Shown here piece by piece: positions 24,665 through 33,867 of a DNA stretch of 64,000 nt. The position numbers and the translations under genes were made by a program. The first letter of the stretch is position 1. The number at the start of each line of letters is the position of its first letter. Under the pieces are notes generated by a model. The model was not told the origin of the DNA. It worked only from the letters and a program-made list of their open reading frames with translations, and did no database searches. Source of the stretch: Burkholderiales bacterium (GTDB lineage Bacteria > Pseudomonadota > Gammaproteobacteria > Burkholderiales > SG8-41); the NCBI GenBank assembly GCA_019744975.1, contig JAIETP010000013.1:62001-126000 (forward strand), read 5' to 3'.

Positions 24665-26467
24665 ATGACTTCGAAACAAAAAACGCCGGCTGAAACGCCG
24701 CCCCTGGATGCCGCGGCGATGGCGCAGCTGTATGCCGACATTGCGGCAAAAAGCAGCGCCTTGTTGAGTCAATACATGGCCCGTGGCAGCGAGGGCCTGC
24801 CCACGGTCAATGATGAAATGGGCATAGCCAAGGCTTTTTTTTCCGCCTGGCAGCAAATGCTGGCGGATCCGCTGCGCATCGCCGGGATGCAGATGAAGTT
24901 GTGGCAGGACTACACGGCGCTGTGGCAGCAGTCGATGCTGAAAATGCTGGGTCAGGATGCGGCGTCGGTGGCGCAGCCCGACAAATCCGATCGCCGCTTC
25001 CGCCACGAAGACTGGGAAAACAATTTCCTGTTCGATTACGTCAAGCAGTCGTACCTGATCGCGGCCCGGCACCTGCATCAGTCGCTGGGCGGCGTTGCCG
25101 GACTGGATGAGCAGACGGCAAAAAAAGTCGATTTTTATACCCGCCAGTACATCGACGCGCTGGCACCGTCGAATTTCTTGCTGACCAATCCGGAGGTGCT
25201 GCGCGAAACCGTCAATTCGGGCGGGCAGAACCTGGTGAAGGGGCTGAACAACCTGCTGGAGGATCTGACGCGCAGCGACGGCGGCCAGCTTCGTGTGCGC
25301 ATGACCGACACCGAGGCATTCCGGCTCGGCGAGAACATTGGCGCCAGCAAGGGCAAGGTGGTGTTCCAGAACGACATCATGCAGCTGATCCAGTATGCGC
25401 CGCTGACCGACAAGGTGCATGCGACGCCCCTGCTGATCATTCCGCCGTGGATCAACAAGTACTACATCCTCGACCTGCGCGAAAACAATTCCTTCGTGCG
25501 CTGGGCGGTGGAGCAGGGGCACACGGTGTTCGTCGTGTCCTGGGTCAATCCCGATGCCAAACTCGCGCACAAAAGCTTTGACGACTACCTGACCGAAGGT
25601 TCGCTGGCGGCGCTCGATGTGATCGAAAACATCACGGGTGAAAAACAGTGCAATGTCATCGGTTACTGCCTCGGCGGTACGCTGCTGGCGGCGACGCTGG
25701 CCTGGCTGGCGGTGAAAAAGCAGCATCGCATCCGCAGCGCGACTTTTTTCGTGACCATGATCGATTTCGAGCGGCCGGGCGAGCTGGAAGTGTTCATCGA
25801 CGAACAGCAGGTCAGCGCGCTGGAGAAAAAAATGGAGCAGCGCGGTTATCTCGAGGGCTCCGAGATGGCCACCACCTTCAACATGCTGCGCGCCAATGAC
25901 CTGATCTGGTCCTTCGTGGTCAGCAATTACCTGATGGGCAAGGATCCCTTCCCCTTCGACCTCCTGTACTGGAACGGCGACTCGACACGCATGCCGGCGG
26001 CGATGCACAGTTTCTATTTGCGCAATCTGTACCTGAAGAATCTGCTGCGCAAGCCGGGCGGCGTCACGCTGGCGGGGGTGCCTATCGATGTGTCCCGGGT
26101 GCAGACACCGGCCTATTTCATTTCGACCATTGAAGACCACATTGCACCCTGGCAGTCGACTTATGCCGGCGCACGGTTGCTCCAAGGCCCCGTGCGCTTT
26201 GTGCTCGGCGGTTCCGGCCACATCGCCGGCATCATCAATCCGCCGGCGGCCAACAAATACGGTTACTGGACCAGCGACAAACTGCCGGCGAAACCCGCCG
26301 ACTGGCTGGCCGGGGCGAAACAACAGCCGGGGTCGTGGTGGACCGACTGGGCACAGTGGGTGGCCGGTCATGGCGGCGAGCAAATCGCTGCCCGCAAACC
26401 CGGCAGCAAAAAGTATCCGGCACTGGAAGATGCTCCCGGTTCCTACGTCAGGCAACGCATCGCATAA
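24665..26467 (+). CDS. phaC: Class I poly(3-hydroxyalkanoate) synthase
   Basis: Polymerises hydroxyacyl-CoA into polyhydroxyalkanoate granules. The 600-residue product has the class I length, the N-terminal domain with DRRFRHEDWENN, and the alpha/beta-hydrolase core with the lipase-like box GYCLGGT (catalytic Cys335). The Asp in TIEDHIAPWQS and the His in GGSGHIAGI complete the triad. I chose ATG 24665 (MTSKQKTP), preceded by AGGA; an in-frame ATG at 24641 and TTG at 24623 are less likely. phaA, phaB and phasin genes are not adjacent; an enoyl-CoA hydratase follows. Confidence 0.95.
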   Translation: MTSKQKTPAETPPLDAAAMAQLYADIAAKSSALLSQYMARGSEGLPTVNDEMGIAKAFFSAWQQMLADPLRIAGMQMKLWQDYTALWQQSMLKMLGQDAASVAQPDKSDRRFRHEDWENNFLFDYVKQSYLIAARHLHQSLGGVAGLDEQTAKKVDFYTRQYIDALAPSNFLLTNPEVLRETVNSGGQNLVKGLNNLLEDLTRSDGGQLRVRMTDTEAFRLGENIGASKGKVVFQNDIMQLIQYAPLTDKVHATPLLIIPPWINKYYILDLRENNSFVRWAVEQGHTVFVVSWVNPDAKLAHKSFDDYLTEGSLAALDVIENITGEKQCNVIGYCLGGTLLAATLAWLAVKKQHRIRSATFFVTMIDFERPGELEVFIDEQQVSALEKKMEQRGYLEGSEMATTFNMLRANDLIWSFVVSNYLMGKDPFPFDLLYWNGDSTRMPAAMHSFYLRNLYLKNLLRKPGGVTLAGVPIDVSRVQTPAYFISTIEDHIAPWQSTYAGARLLQGPVRFVLGGSGHIAGIINPPAANKYGYWTSDKLPAKPADWLAGAKQQPGSWWTDWAQWVAGHGGEQIAARKPGSKKYPALEDAPGSYVRQRIA

Positions 26468-26512
26468 TTGGATTCATTGACCTCCCCAAGACCAACCGTC
26501 CGGAATTCCCGC

Positions 26513-27298
26513 ATGTCCTATCAAAACCTGCTGCTCGAACAAGCCGAACCCGGCATCTATCTGCTGACGCTCAACCGGCCGCAGGCCTTGAATGCGCTGA
26601 ATGCGGCAACACTGGATGAGCTGGCCCGGGCCGTGGCGCAGGTGGCCGCGGATGCCGCGGCGCGGGTATTGCTGGTTACGGGGGCGGGCGACAAGGCCTT
26701 TGTCGCCGGCGCCGACATCAGTGAAATGCAGCAACTGACGGCGGACCAGGCGCGGACGTTTTCGGCAAAAGGCATGCAGGTCATGCACGCGCTGGAGGCA
26801 CTGCCGGTGCCGGTGATTGCGCTGGTGCATGGCTATGCGCTGGGCGGGGGCTGCGAGCTGGCGATGGCCTGCGACTGGATCATCGCTTCAGAGCGCGCGG
26901 TATTCGGCCAGCCCGAGGTCAATCTCGGCATCCCGCCGGGTTTCGGCGGCACACAGCGGCTGGCGCGGCTGGTCGGCCGTGCCCGGGCGCTGGAACTGGT
27001 CACCACGGCGCGTCAGGTCAAGGCCGAAGAAGCGTTGGCCATCGGTCTGGTGACCCAGGTGGTGCCGGCGGCGGAACTGCGCGAGCGGGGCATGGCGGTC
27101 GCGCGCAGCATTGCGGCCAAAGCCCCGGTGGCGGTGCGCCTTGCGAAACAAGCCGTGCAACGCGGCCAGGATATCGACCTGGCCAATGCCTGTGCCTATG
27201 AAACGGCGGCCTTTGCACTGGCTTTTGCAACGGCGGACCAGCAGGAAGGCATGCGCGCATTCCTCAAAAAACGCGCGGCAAAATTCAGCGGGCGATAG
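26513..27298 (+). CDS. Enoyl-CoA hydratase, crotonase type
   Basis: A 261-residue crotonase with AFVAGADISEMQQLT (oxyanion hole), ALVHGYALGGGCELAMACDW (second oxyanion-hole glycine) and GQPEVNLGIPPGFGGTQRL, in which the two catalytic glutamates (E of CELA and of QPEV) are kept. This full set indicates a genuine hydratase, probably 3-hydroxybutyryl-CoA dehydratase or a beta-oxidation enzyme. It lies 45 bases after phaC and probably shares its transcript, linking PHA turnover and short-chain acyl-CoA metabolism. Confidence 0.9.
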   Translation: MSYQNLLLEQAEPGIYLLTLNRPQALNALNAATLDELARAVAQVAADAAARVLLVTGAGDKAFVAGADISEMQQLTADQARTFSAKGMQVMHALEALPVPVIALVHGYALGGGCELAMACDWIIASERAVFGQPEVNLGIPPGFGGTQRLARLVGRARALELVTTARQVKAEEALAIGLVTQVVPAAELRERGMAVARSIAAKAPVAVRLAKQAVQRGQDIDLANACAYETAAFALAFATADQQEGMRAFLKKRAAKFSGR

Positions 27299-27459
27299 AA
27301 CGCTGCGACACCGCCACAATGCTGCACTGCGTCAGCGGCCGCAGGTGTCCCCGGGTTTCAGCACAGACGTTATAATTATTCATCCCATCGTGGCAGCGAT
27401 TCAGGCACCATAAGTGCCCGAATTGTCGCGCAAAAAATAGCCTCAAAAAGGTATTGTCC

Positions 27460-30144
27460 ATGGATATGAATGACCTCCAGCGAGATCTGGATCCCGAGGA
27501 AACCCGCGAGTGGCTGGACGCCTTGCGCTCCGTGCTGGAACGTGAAGGTCCGGATCGCGCGAATTTCCTGCTCGACCAGCTGGTCCATGAAGCGCGCCGC
27601 GCCGGCGCTTATATTCCCTACAACGCGAATACCGCGTACCTGAACACGATTCCGGCGGATCGCGAGGAACGTTCGCCGGGCGACCCTGAGCTTGAGCACA
27701 GGATCCGTTCGCTGGTGCGCTGGAATGCGATGGCGACGGTGATCCGCGCCAACAAGGAGTCTTCCGAGCTCGGCGGTCATATCTCCAGTTTTGCATCGGC
27801 GGCGACTTTGTACGACGTCGGCTTCAATCATTTTTTCCGTGCCGCCAACGAAAAATTCCTCGGCGACCTTGTGTATATCCAGGGCCATTCGGCCCCCGGC
27901 GTGTATGCCCGCGCTTTCCTCGAAGGCCGGATTACCGAAGAGCAACTCAACAATTTCCGTCAGGAGGTCGACGGCAAGGGGCTGTCGTCCTACCCGCACC
28001 CCTGGCTGATGCCGGATTTCTGGCAGTTCCCGACGGTATCGATGGGCCTTGGCCCGCTGATGGCCATCTACCAGGCGCGTTTCATGCGTTACCTGAAGGA
28101 TCGCTCCCTGATCGAGGGCCAGGGCCGCAAGGTCTGGGCGTTTATGGGCGACGGCGAAATGGACGAGCCGGAATCACTGGGCGCGATTTCGCTGGCCGGC
28201 CGCGAAAAACTCGACAACCTGATTTTTGTCATCAACTGCAATTTGCAGCGCCTTGATGGCCCGGTGCGCGGCAACGGCAAGATCATCCAGGAACTCGAAT
28301 CCGATTTTCGCGGTTCGGGCTGGAACGTGATCAAGGTGGTCTGGGGTTCGTACTGGGATCCGCTGCTGGCGAAGGACAAGACCGGCATCCTGCTGAAACG
28401 CATGGAAGAGTGCGTCGACGGCGAATACCAGGCATTCAAGTCGCATGATGGCGCTTTCGTGCGCAAACATTTTTTCGGCAAATATCCGGAACTGGCGGAA
28501 ATGGTTTCGAATATGTCCGATGACGACATCTGGCGCCTGAACCGCGGCGGCCATGATCCGCACAAGATGTTCGCGGCTTATGCCGCGGCGATGAAACACA
28601 CCGGGCAGCCGACGGTGATCCTCGCCAAAACCGTCAAGGGTTACGGCATGGGGGAATCCGGCGAAGGCCAGAACATTTCCCATCAGCAGAAAAAAATGGG
28701 CACCGCCTCGATCCGCGCCTTCCGCGACCGTTTCGGTCTGCCGATTCCGGATGACCAGCTGGAGGACGTGCCGTTTTACCGTCCGCCCGAGGATTCGCCG
28801 GAAATGAAGTATCTGCGCGGCCGGGTCGAAGCCATGGGCGGATCGCTGCCGGCGCGCAAGCGCCGCGTCGAGCCGCTGGAAGTGCCGGCACTGACGGTGT
28901 TCGAGGCGCAGTTGAAAAGCAGCGAAGACCGCGAGTTTTCGACGACCATGGCGTTTGTGCGTATCTTGAACACCATCATCCGCGACAAAAAAATCGGCAA
29001 ACGCGTGGTACCCATCGTACCCGACGAGTCGCGCACCTTCGGCATGGAAGGCATGTTCCGCCAGCTTGGCATTTATTCGCATGTCGGCCAGCTCTACACG
29101 CCGCAGGATGCCGATCAGCTGATGTTCTACAAGGAAGACAAGGGCGGGCAGATCCTGCAGGAAGGCATCAACGAGCCGGGCGCGATGTCGTCATGGATTG
29201 CGGCGGCGACCTCGTATGCCAACAACGCGCAGATGATGATTCCGTTCTACATTTTTTATTCGATGTTCGGCTTCCAGCGCATCGGCGACCTGGCCTGGGC
29301 CGCCGGCGACCTGCGCGCGCGCGGTTTCCTGCTGGGCGGCACCGCCGGACGCACCACGCTGAACGGCGAGGGCCTGCAGCATGAAGACGGCCACAGCCAC
29401 ATCCTCGCCTCGACCATCCCGAACTGCGTGACCTACGATCCGACCTTTGCTTATGAGCTGGCGGTGATCATCCAGGACGGCATGCGTCGCATGTACCAGG
29501 AGCAGGAGGATGTGTTTTATTACATCACCGTGATGAACGAGAACTACACCCATCCGGCGATGCCGGAAGGTGTGGAGAAAAACATCCTCAAGGGGATGTA
29601 CCTGCTGAGCGAAGCGAAAGTGGCAAATAAGACAAAGAAAAACCAGCCCAAGGTGCAACTGCTCGGCAGCGGCACCATCCTGCGCGAAGTCATCGCCGGC
29701 GCCGAACTGCTGGAAAAGGATTTCGGCATCGCCGCCGACATCTGGAGCGTCACCAGCTTCAACGAACTGCGTCGCGACGGGCTCGACGTGCAGCGCTGGA
29801 ACATGCTGCATCCGGAGCAGGAGCCGCGGCAAAGCCATATCGAGCAATGTCTGAAGGACCGTGCCGGTCCGGTGGTGGCGGCGACCGATTACATGAAGCT
29901 GTTCTCCGACCAGGTGCGCGCTTTCCTGCCCACGCATCATTTCGTCACGCTGGGCACTGACGGTTTCGGGCGTTCCGATACGCGGCGCAAGCTGCGCCAG
30001 TTCTTCGAAGTCGATCGTCATTACGTCGCAGTGGCGGCAATGAAGGCGCTGGCCGACCAGGAACTGCTGCCGCGCAAGACCGTGGCCGAGGCAGTGAAAA
30101 AATACGGCATCAATCCCGAAAAACCGAACCCGACGACGGTGTAG
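27460..30144 (+). CDS. aceE: Pyruvate dehydrogenase E1 component, homodimeric type
   Basis: Thiamine-diphosphate enzyme that decarboxylates pyruvate and acetylates E2. The 894-residue product is the normal size for the single-chain E1. Visible are the ThDP/Mg stretch WAFMGDGEMDEPESLGAI with VINCNLQRLDGPVRGNGK, the PHPWLMPDFWQFPTVSMGLG region, and the conserved TAGRTTLNGEGLQHEDGHSH loop. ATG 27460 follows AAAAAGGT; an in-frame TTG two codons earlier is less likely. aceF follows 53 bases later. No dihydrolipoamide dehydrogenase gene is in the window. Confidence 0.98.
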   Translation: MDMNDLQRDLDPEETREWLDALRSVLEREGPDRANFLLDQLVHEARRAGAYIPYNANTAYLNTIPADREERSPGDPELEHRIRSLVRWNAMATVIRANKESSELGGHISSFASAATLYDVGFNHFFRAANEKFLGDLVYIQGHSAPGVYARAFLEGRITEEQLNNFRQEVDGKGLSSYPHPWLMPDFWQFPTVSMGLGPLMAIYQARFMRYLKDRSLIEGQGRKVWAFMGDGEMDEPESLGAISLAGREKLDNLIFVINCNLQRLDGPVRGNGKIIQELESDFRGSGWNVIKVVWGSYWDPLLAKDKTGILLKRMEECVDGEYQAFKSHDGAFVRKHFFGKYPELAEMVSNMSDDDIWRLNRGGHDPHKMFAAYAAAMKHTGQPTVILAKTVKGYGMGESGEGQNISHQQKKMGTASIRAFRDRFGLPIPDDQLEDVPFYRPPEDSPEMKYLRGRVEAMGGSLPARKRRVEPLEVPALTVFEAQLKSSEDREFSTTMAFVRILNTIIRDKKIGKRVVPIVPDESRTFGMEGMFRQLGIYSHVGQLYTPQDADQLMFYKEDKGGQILQEGINEPGAMSSWIAAATSYANNAQMMIPFYIFYSMFGFQRIGDLAWAAGDLRARGFLLGGTAGRTTLNGEGLQHEDGHSHILASTIPNCVTYDPTFAYELAVIIQDGMRRMYQEQEDVFYYITVMNENYTHPAMPEGVEKNILKGMYLLSEAKVANKTKKNQPKVQLLGSGTILREVIAGAELLEKDFGIAADIWSVTSFNELRRDGLDVQRWNMLHPEQEPRQSHIEQCLKDRAGPVVAATDYMKLFSDQVRAFLPTHHFVTLGTDGFGRSDTRRKLRQFFEVDRHYVAVAAMKALADQELLPRKTVAEAVKKYGINPEKPNPTTV

Positions 30145-30197
30145 CATTTTTGATCCAGGGTCAGGTATCCAGGCAAAGCATCCAGAAAAGCAGGCAC

Positions 30198-31511
30198 ATG
30201 GCAAACGCAATCGAAGTCAAAGTCCCGGATATCGGTGACTACAAAAACATTCCGGTGATCGAGGTGCTGGTCAAGGCGGGTGACACTGTGAAGGCGGAAG
30301 ATCCGCTGGTCACGCTGGAGTCCGACAAGTCGACGATGGATGTGCCGTCGCCGGCGGCCGGCACCGTCAAGGAAATCAAACTCAAGGTCGGCGACAAGGT
30401 TTCGGCGGGCTCAGTGGTGCTGATGCTGGAATCCGGCGGTGCTGCGGCGGCGCCGGCTCCGGCAAAGGCGGCCGCGCCTGCAGCCGCTCCGGCGGCGCCC
30501 CAGACTGCAGCAAAAGCGGTACCGCCGCCCGCAGCCAAACCGGCTCCGGCTGCAGCGCCCGTGGCAGTGGCCGCGGTGGATGAAGCCGGTTTCGGCAAAT
30601 CCCACGCCAGTCCTTCGGTGCGTCGTTTTGCGCGCGAACTGGGCGTTGATCTGGTCCGCGTCAAAGGATCTGGCCCCAAAGACCGCATTGTCATGGAAGA
30701 TGTGCAGGCTTACGTCAAGACCGAACTGGCGCGCCCGCGCGGCGAAGGTGCTGGCGCCGGCGGCGGGCTGGGCTTCAACCTGCCGCCGATGCAGCCGGTG
30801 GATTTTGCGAAGTTCGGCCCGGTGACCACCCAGCCGCTGTCGCGCATCAAAAAACTCTCGGGCAGCTTCCTGCACCGCAATTGGGTCAGCATCCCGCATG
30901 TCACCCAGCACGAAGAGGCGGACATTACCGAGCTCGAAGCCTTCCGCAAGTCGCAGGCCGACGAGGCGAAAAAAAGCGGCATCAAATTCACCATGCTCGG
31001 CTTCCTGATGAAGGCCTCGGTGGTGGCGCTGAAGCAGTTTCCGGAATTCAACGCTTCACTGTCGGCTGACGGCGAAAGCCTGGTGATGAAGAGCTACCAC
31101 CACATCGGTGTCGCCGTGGATACCCCCAATGGCCTGGTGGTGCCGGTGATCCGCGATGTCGACAAAAAAGGCCTGCTGGAGATTGCGAAAGAACTCGGCG
31201 ATGTCAGCGCGCGCATGCGCGCCGGCAAGATTTCGCCGGCCGACCTGCAGGGCGGCTGTTTTTCGATTTCCAGTCTGGGCGGACTTGGCGGTACTTTTTT
31301 CACGCCGATCATCAACGCGCCGGAAGTGGCGATACTCGGTGTCGGCAAGGCGGTGATGAAACCGGTCTGGAACGGCAAGGAATTCGTGCCGCGGCTGATG
31401 CTGCCGCTGTCACTGTCGTACGACCACCGCGTGATCGACGGCGCACTCGGCGCGCGCTTCAGCTCGTTCCTGGCGACCGTGTTGTCCGACATTCGCCGGC
31501 TTGTACTCTAG
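30198..31511 (+). CDS. aceF: Pyruvate dehydrogenase E2, dihydrolipoamide acetyltransferase
   Basis: A 437-residue E2 with a single lipoyl domain (Lys44 in TLESDKSTMDVPSP), an Ala/Pro-rich swinging linker (about residues 82-130), a peripheral-subunit-binding domain (HASPSVRRFARELGVDLVRV) and a C-terminal catalytic domain with SYDHRVIDGALGARF. Some relatives carry two or three lipoyl domains; this one has one. ATG 30198 is chosen because the lipoyl domain starts right after it. Confidence 0.97.
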   Translation: MANAIEVKVPDIGDYKNIPVIEVLVKAGDTVKAEDPLVTLESDKSTMDVPSPAAGTVKEIKLKVGDKVSAGSVVLMLESGGAAAAPAPAKAAAPAAAPAAPQTAAKAVPPPAAKPAPAAAPVAVAAVDEAGFGKSHASPSVRRFARELGVDLVRVKGSGPKDRIVMEDVQAYVKTELARPRGEGAGAGGGLGFNLPPMQPVDFAKFGPVTTQPLSRIKKLSGSFLHRNWVSIPHVTQHEEADITELEAFRKSQADEAKKSGIKFTMLGFLMKASVVALKQFPEFNASLSADGESLVMKSYHHIGVAVDTPNGLVVPVIRDVDKKGLLEIAKELGDVSARMRAGKISPADLQGGCFSISSLGGLGGTFFTPIINAPEVAILGVGKAVMKPVWNGKEFVPRLMLPLSLSYDHRVIDGALGARFSSFLATVLSDIRRLVL

Positions 31512-31582
31512 TGACGAGTGCGGAGCGATAACAGCCTGAACGCCATCCGTATTTCGCAATCCGCGCGTTTTTCCGCCTGCTG

Positions 31583-32242
31583 ATGTCGCCGATCGGCATC
31601 CTTGGCGGCACCTTCGACCCCATCCATTACGGGCATTTGCGCCTGGCGCAGGAAGTTGCCGACCAGCTGCGGCTCGCCGAGGTGCGTTTTTTGCCGAGCG
31701 GCACGCCGCCGCATCGCGCGGCCCCTGTGGCCTCCGCCGCCGACCGCCTGACGATGGTGCGGCTGGCCACTGCAGGCAATGCGCTGTTTACCGTGGATGC
31801 GCGGGAATCGGCGAACACGGCACCGGGCTACACGGTCGATACCCTGACGGCGATACGCGCCGAAGTCGGTCCGGTGCAGTCGCTGGTGCTGTTGCTGGGC
31901 GCGGATGCGTTTCTGGACCTCGCGACCTGGAACCGCTGGCATCAGTTGTTTCAGCTCGCGCACATTGCGGTGGCTTATCGTCCGGGCTTCCCGGTCGATA
32001 CCTGGCAGTCGCGGATGCCGCAGCCGCTGGCGGCCGAGTACAACACGCGCTTGATGCATCAGCCGTTTTCAGTGCATGTGAGCCCGGCGGGCGGTATCGT
32101 GGTGGTGCCGATTGCCGAGCTCGATATTTCCGCGACGATGATCCGCGAGGCTGCCCGCCGCGGCCGCAATACAAGGTATTTGTTGCCCGACAACATTTAT
32201 CAATATATACAAGAACATGAAATCTATACTGGAAATCATTGA
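31583..32242 (+). CDS. nadD: Nicotinate-nucleotide adenylyltransferase
   Basis: Makes deamido-NAD from nicotinate mononucleotide and ATP. The 219-residue protein has IGILGGTFDPIHYGHLRLAQ (nucleotidyltransferase HxGH motif), LPSGTPPHR and the C-terminal ISATMIREAARRG signature. First gene of the conserved cluster nadD-rsfS-rlmH-maf-rng. Its stop codon lies inside a 90-base family B repeat that fills the space before rsfS. Confidence 0.95.
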   Translation: MSPIGILGGTFDPIHYGHLRLAQEVADQLRLAEVRFLPSGTPPHRAAPVASAADRLTMVRLATAGNALFTVDARESANTAPGYTVDTLTAIRAEVGPVQSLVLLLGADAFLDLATWNRWHQLFQLAHIAVAYRPGFPVDTWQSRMPQPLAAEYNTRLMHQPFSVHVSPAGGIVVVPIAELDISATMIREAARRGRNTRYLLPDNIYQYIQEHEIYTGNH

Positions 32243-32326
32243 TGTTTTCCAAAAACGTGACAACCTCGTCAGAGGCTTGTTTTTGTCCATCTGTTTTTGT
32301 CCATATCTGCGTAATTTTCAATAATG
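32237..32326 (+). repeat. Intergenic repeat family B, copy 1
   Basis: Begins CATTGATGTTTTCCAAAAA and ends GTAATTTTCAATAATG, with CCTCGTCAGAGG in the middle. The same ends and middle occur in reverse orientation at 36830-36902. A 14-base unit TGTTTTTGTCCAT(C/A) is tandemly duplicated at 32278-32305, making this copy longer. One end carries the nadD stop codon and the other the rsfS start. Confidence 0.8.
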
Positions 32327-32740
32327 TCACCTGACAAAATCGCAAAAACAGCCGTCGCGGCCCTGGAAGACATCAAGGCCCGCGATATCGTCGTGTTCAA
32401 CGTGACCAAAATGACTGCATTGTTTGACAAGGTCATCGTGGCCAGCGGGGATTCCAACCGGCAGGTGCGTGCGCTGGCCAACAACGTCTGTGAAGAGGTA
32501 AAAAAAGGCGGTGGCCGGGTCCTCAGCATCGAGGGGGCGCAGACCGGTGAATGGGTGCTGGTCGATCTCGGCGCAGTGATCGTGCATGTGATGCAGCCCG
32601 CAATCCGCCAGTACTACAACCTCGAAGAAATCTGGAGCACCGCAGCGCAACGGCCCGCGGCGCGGAAAACGGCTGAACGCAAGGCCGCGGCGCCCAAGAC
32701 TGCGAAGCCCAAAGCCGCCACCCGCCGTACTGCCAAGTGA
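32324..32740 (+). CDS. rsfS: Ribosomal silencing factor RsfS (Iojap family)
   Basis: Binds ribosomal protein L14 of the 50S subunit and blocks subunit joining under starvation. The 138-residue protein has the Iojap core: DIKARDIVVFNVTKMTALFD, SGDSNRQVRALANNV, EWVLVDLGAVIVHVM. An additional Lys/Ala-rich tail (about residues 112-138) is low complexity. The ATG sits at the end of a family B repeat, so there is little room for a separate promoter. The stop overlaps rlmH by four bases. Confidence 0.94.
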   Translation: MSPDKIAKTAVAALEDIKARDIVVFNVTKMTALFDKVIVASGDSNRQVRALANNVCEEVKKGGGRVLSIEGAQTGEWVLVDLGAVIVHVMQPAIRQYYNLEEIWSTAAQRPAARKTAERKAAAPKTAKPKAATRRTAK

Positions 32741-33210
32741 AACTGTCGGTACTCGCCGTCGGCCATCGCATGCCGGCCTGGGTGACGGCAGGTTTCGAGG
32801 AGTATGCGCGGCGCATGCCGCGCGAAATGCCGCTGCAGTTGAGGGAGCTCAAGCCGGCGCAGCGTAGCAGTGCCGCCGGGGATGTGACGCGCTGGCTGCA
32901 AACCGAAGCGGGACACATCAATGCCGCGGTGCCGGCGGGTGCGCTGCGCGTGGTGCTCGACGAACACGGCCGCACATTTCCGACCCGCGTTCTGGCCGAA
33001 TATCTGGAGCGCTGGCGTGGCGAAGGTCGTGATGTGGCCTTCATCATCGGCGGCGCGGATGGCCTGGCGCCGGAAATAAAAAAAGAGGCCGGACTGCTGT
33101 GGTCGCTGTCGCCGCTGACACTGCCGCATGGACTGGTGCGCGTGGTACTGGCCGAACAGTTGTATCGTGCGGCATCGATGCTCGCCGGCCATCCCTACCA
33201 CCGGGAATAA
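32737..33210 (+). CDS. rlmH: 23S rRNA (pseudouridine1915-N3)-methyltransferase
   Basis: SPOUT-class methyltransferase acting on helix 69 of 23S rRNA in the assembled ribosome. The 157-residue protein has the start MKLSVLAVGHRMPAWVTAGF, the SAM-binding FIIGGADGLAPEIKKEA and the trefoil-knot tail LPHGLVRVVLAEQLYRA. It overlaps rsfS by four bases (ATGA), a conserved arrangement. Confidence 0.95.
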   Translation: MKLSVLAVGHRMPAWVTAGFEEYARRMPREMPLQLRELKPAQRSSAAGDVTRWLQTEAGHINAAVPAGALRVVLDEHGRTFPTRVLAEYLERWRGEGRDVAFIIGGADGLAPEIKKEAGLLWSLSPLTLPHGLVRVVLAEQLYRAASMLAGHPYHRE

Positions 33211-33244
33211 GTTATGTACATGCGTTTTTTCATCTGCAGCAGAC

Positions 33245-33859
33245 ATGGCCGATAAATCCATCTACCTCGCTTCACGCAGTCCCCGCCGGCGCGAGCTGTT
33301 GCGCCAGATCGGCGTGAGTTTCGAGATCATCCCCTTGCGCGAAGCGCCGCGTTATCCCGCCGACGTCGATGAAACGCCACGTGCCGGCGAAGTGCCCGAC
33401 GCCTATGTGCTGCGCGTTGCCCTTGAAAAAGCGCAGGCCGCCGTGGCCATCACGCGTGCCCGGCGCCTCGCATCGCGTCCGGTGCTGGCGGCTGACACCA
33501 CGGTGGTGTGTGACGGGGCGATTCTTGGCAAGCCGGAGAACGCAGCAGCAGCAGCGCTTATGCTGGCGTCGCTGGCGGATCGTGTGCATCGTGTGCTGAC
33601 CGCGATTGCTGTCACGACGGGGGGGGTTACTGAAACCCGCGTTTCCGAATCGCAGGTCTGGTTTCGCGCGATGTCGCCGGAGGAAATCCGCCGTTATGTC
33701 GCGTCGGGTGAGCCGACCGACAAGGCCGGCGCGTACGCCGTTCAGGGTCGTGCCGCGGCCTTCATCACGAGGATCGAGGGAAGTTATTCCGGTATCATGG
33801 GCTTGCCTCTTGCAGAAACCGCCGAATTGCTGCGCGGCCACGGCATCAGCATCCCCTGA
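33245..33859 (+). CDS. maf: Maf-family nucleoside triphosphate pyrophosphatase
   Basis: Hydrolyses non-canonical or excess nucleotides such as dTTP, UTP or modified forms. The 204-residue product has IYLASRSPRRRELLRQIG, the catalytic VLAADTTV and TDKAGAYAVQGRAAAFI, placing it in the dTTP/UTP pyrophosphatase (YhdE) branch. ATG 33245 starts just before the conserved motif. It lies immediately before rng. Confidence 0.93.
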   Translation: MADKSIYLASRSPRRRELLRQIGVSFEIIPLREAPRYPADVDETPRAGEVPDAYVLRVALEKAQAAVAITRARRLASRPVLAADTTVVCDGAILGKPENAAAAALMLASLADRVHRVLTAIAVTTGGVTETRVSESQVWFRAMSPEEIRRYVASGEPTDKAGAYAVQGRAAAFITRIEGSYSGIMGLPLAETAELLRGHGISIP

Positions 33860-33867
33860 AGCCCGCC

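Noticed and set aside
24632-26455. A 607-codon antisense frame across phaC
   Set aside because: phaC has the complete catalytic triad; the antisense product is His/Gln/Arg-rich without recognisable domains.
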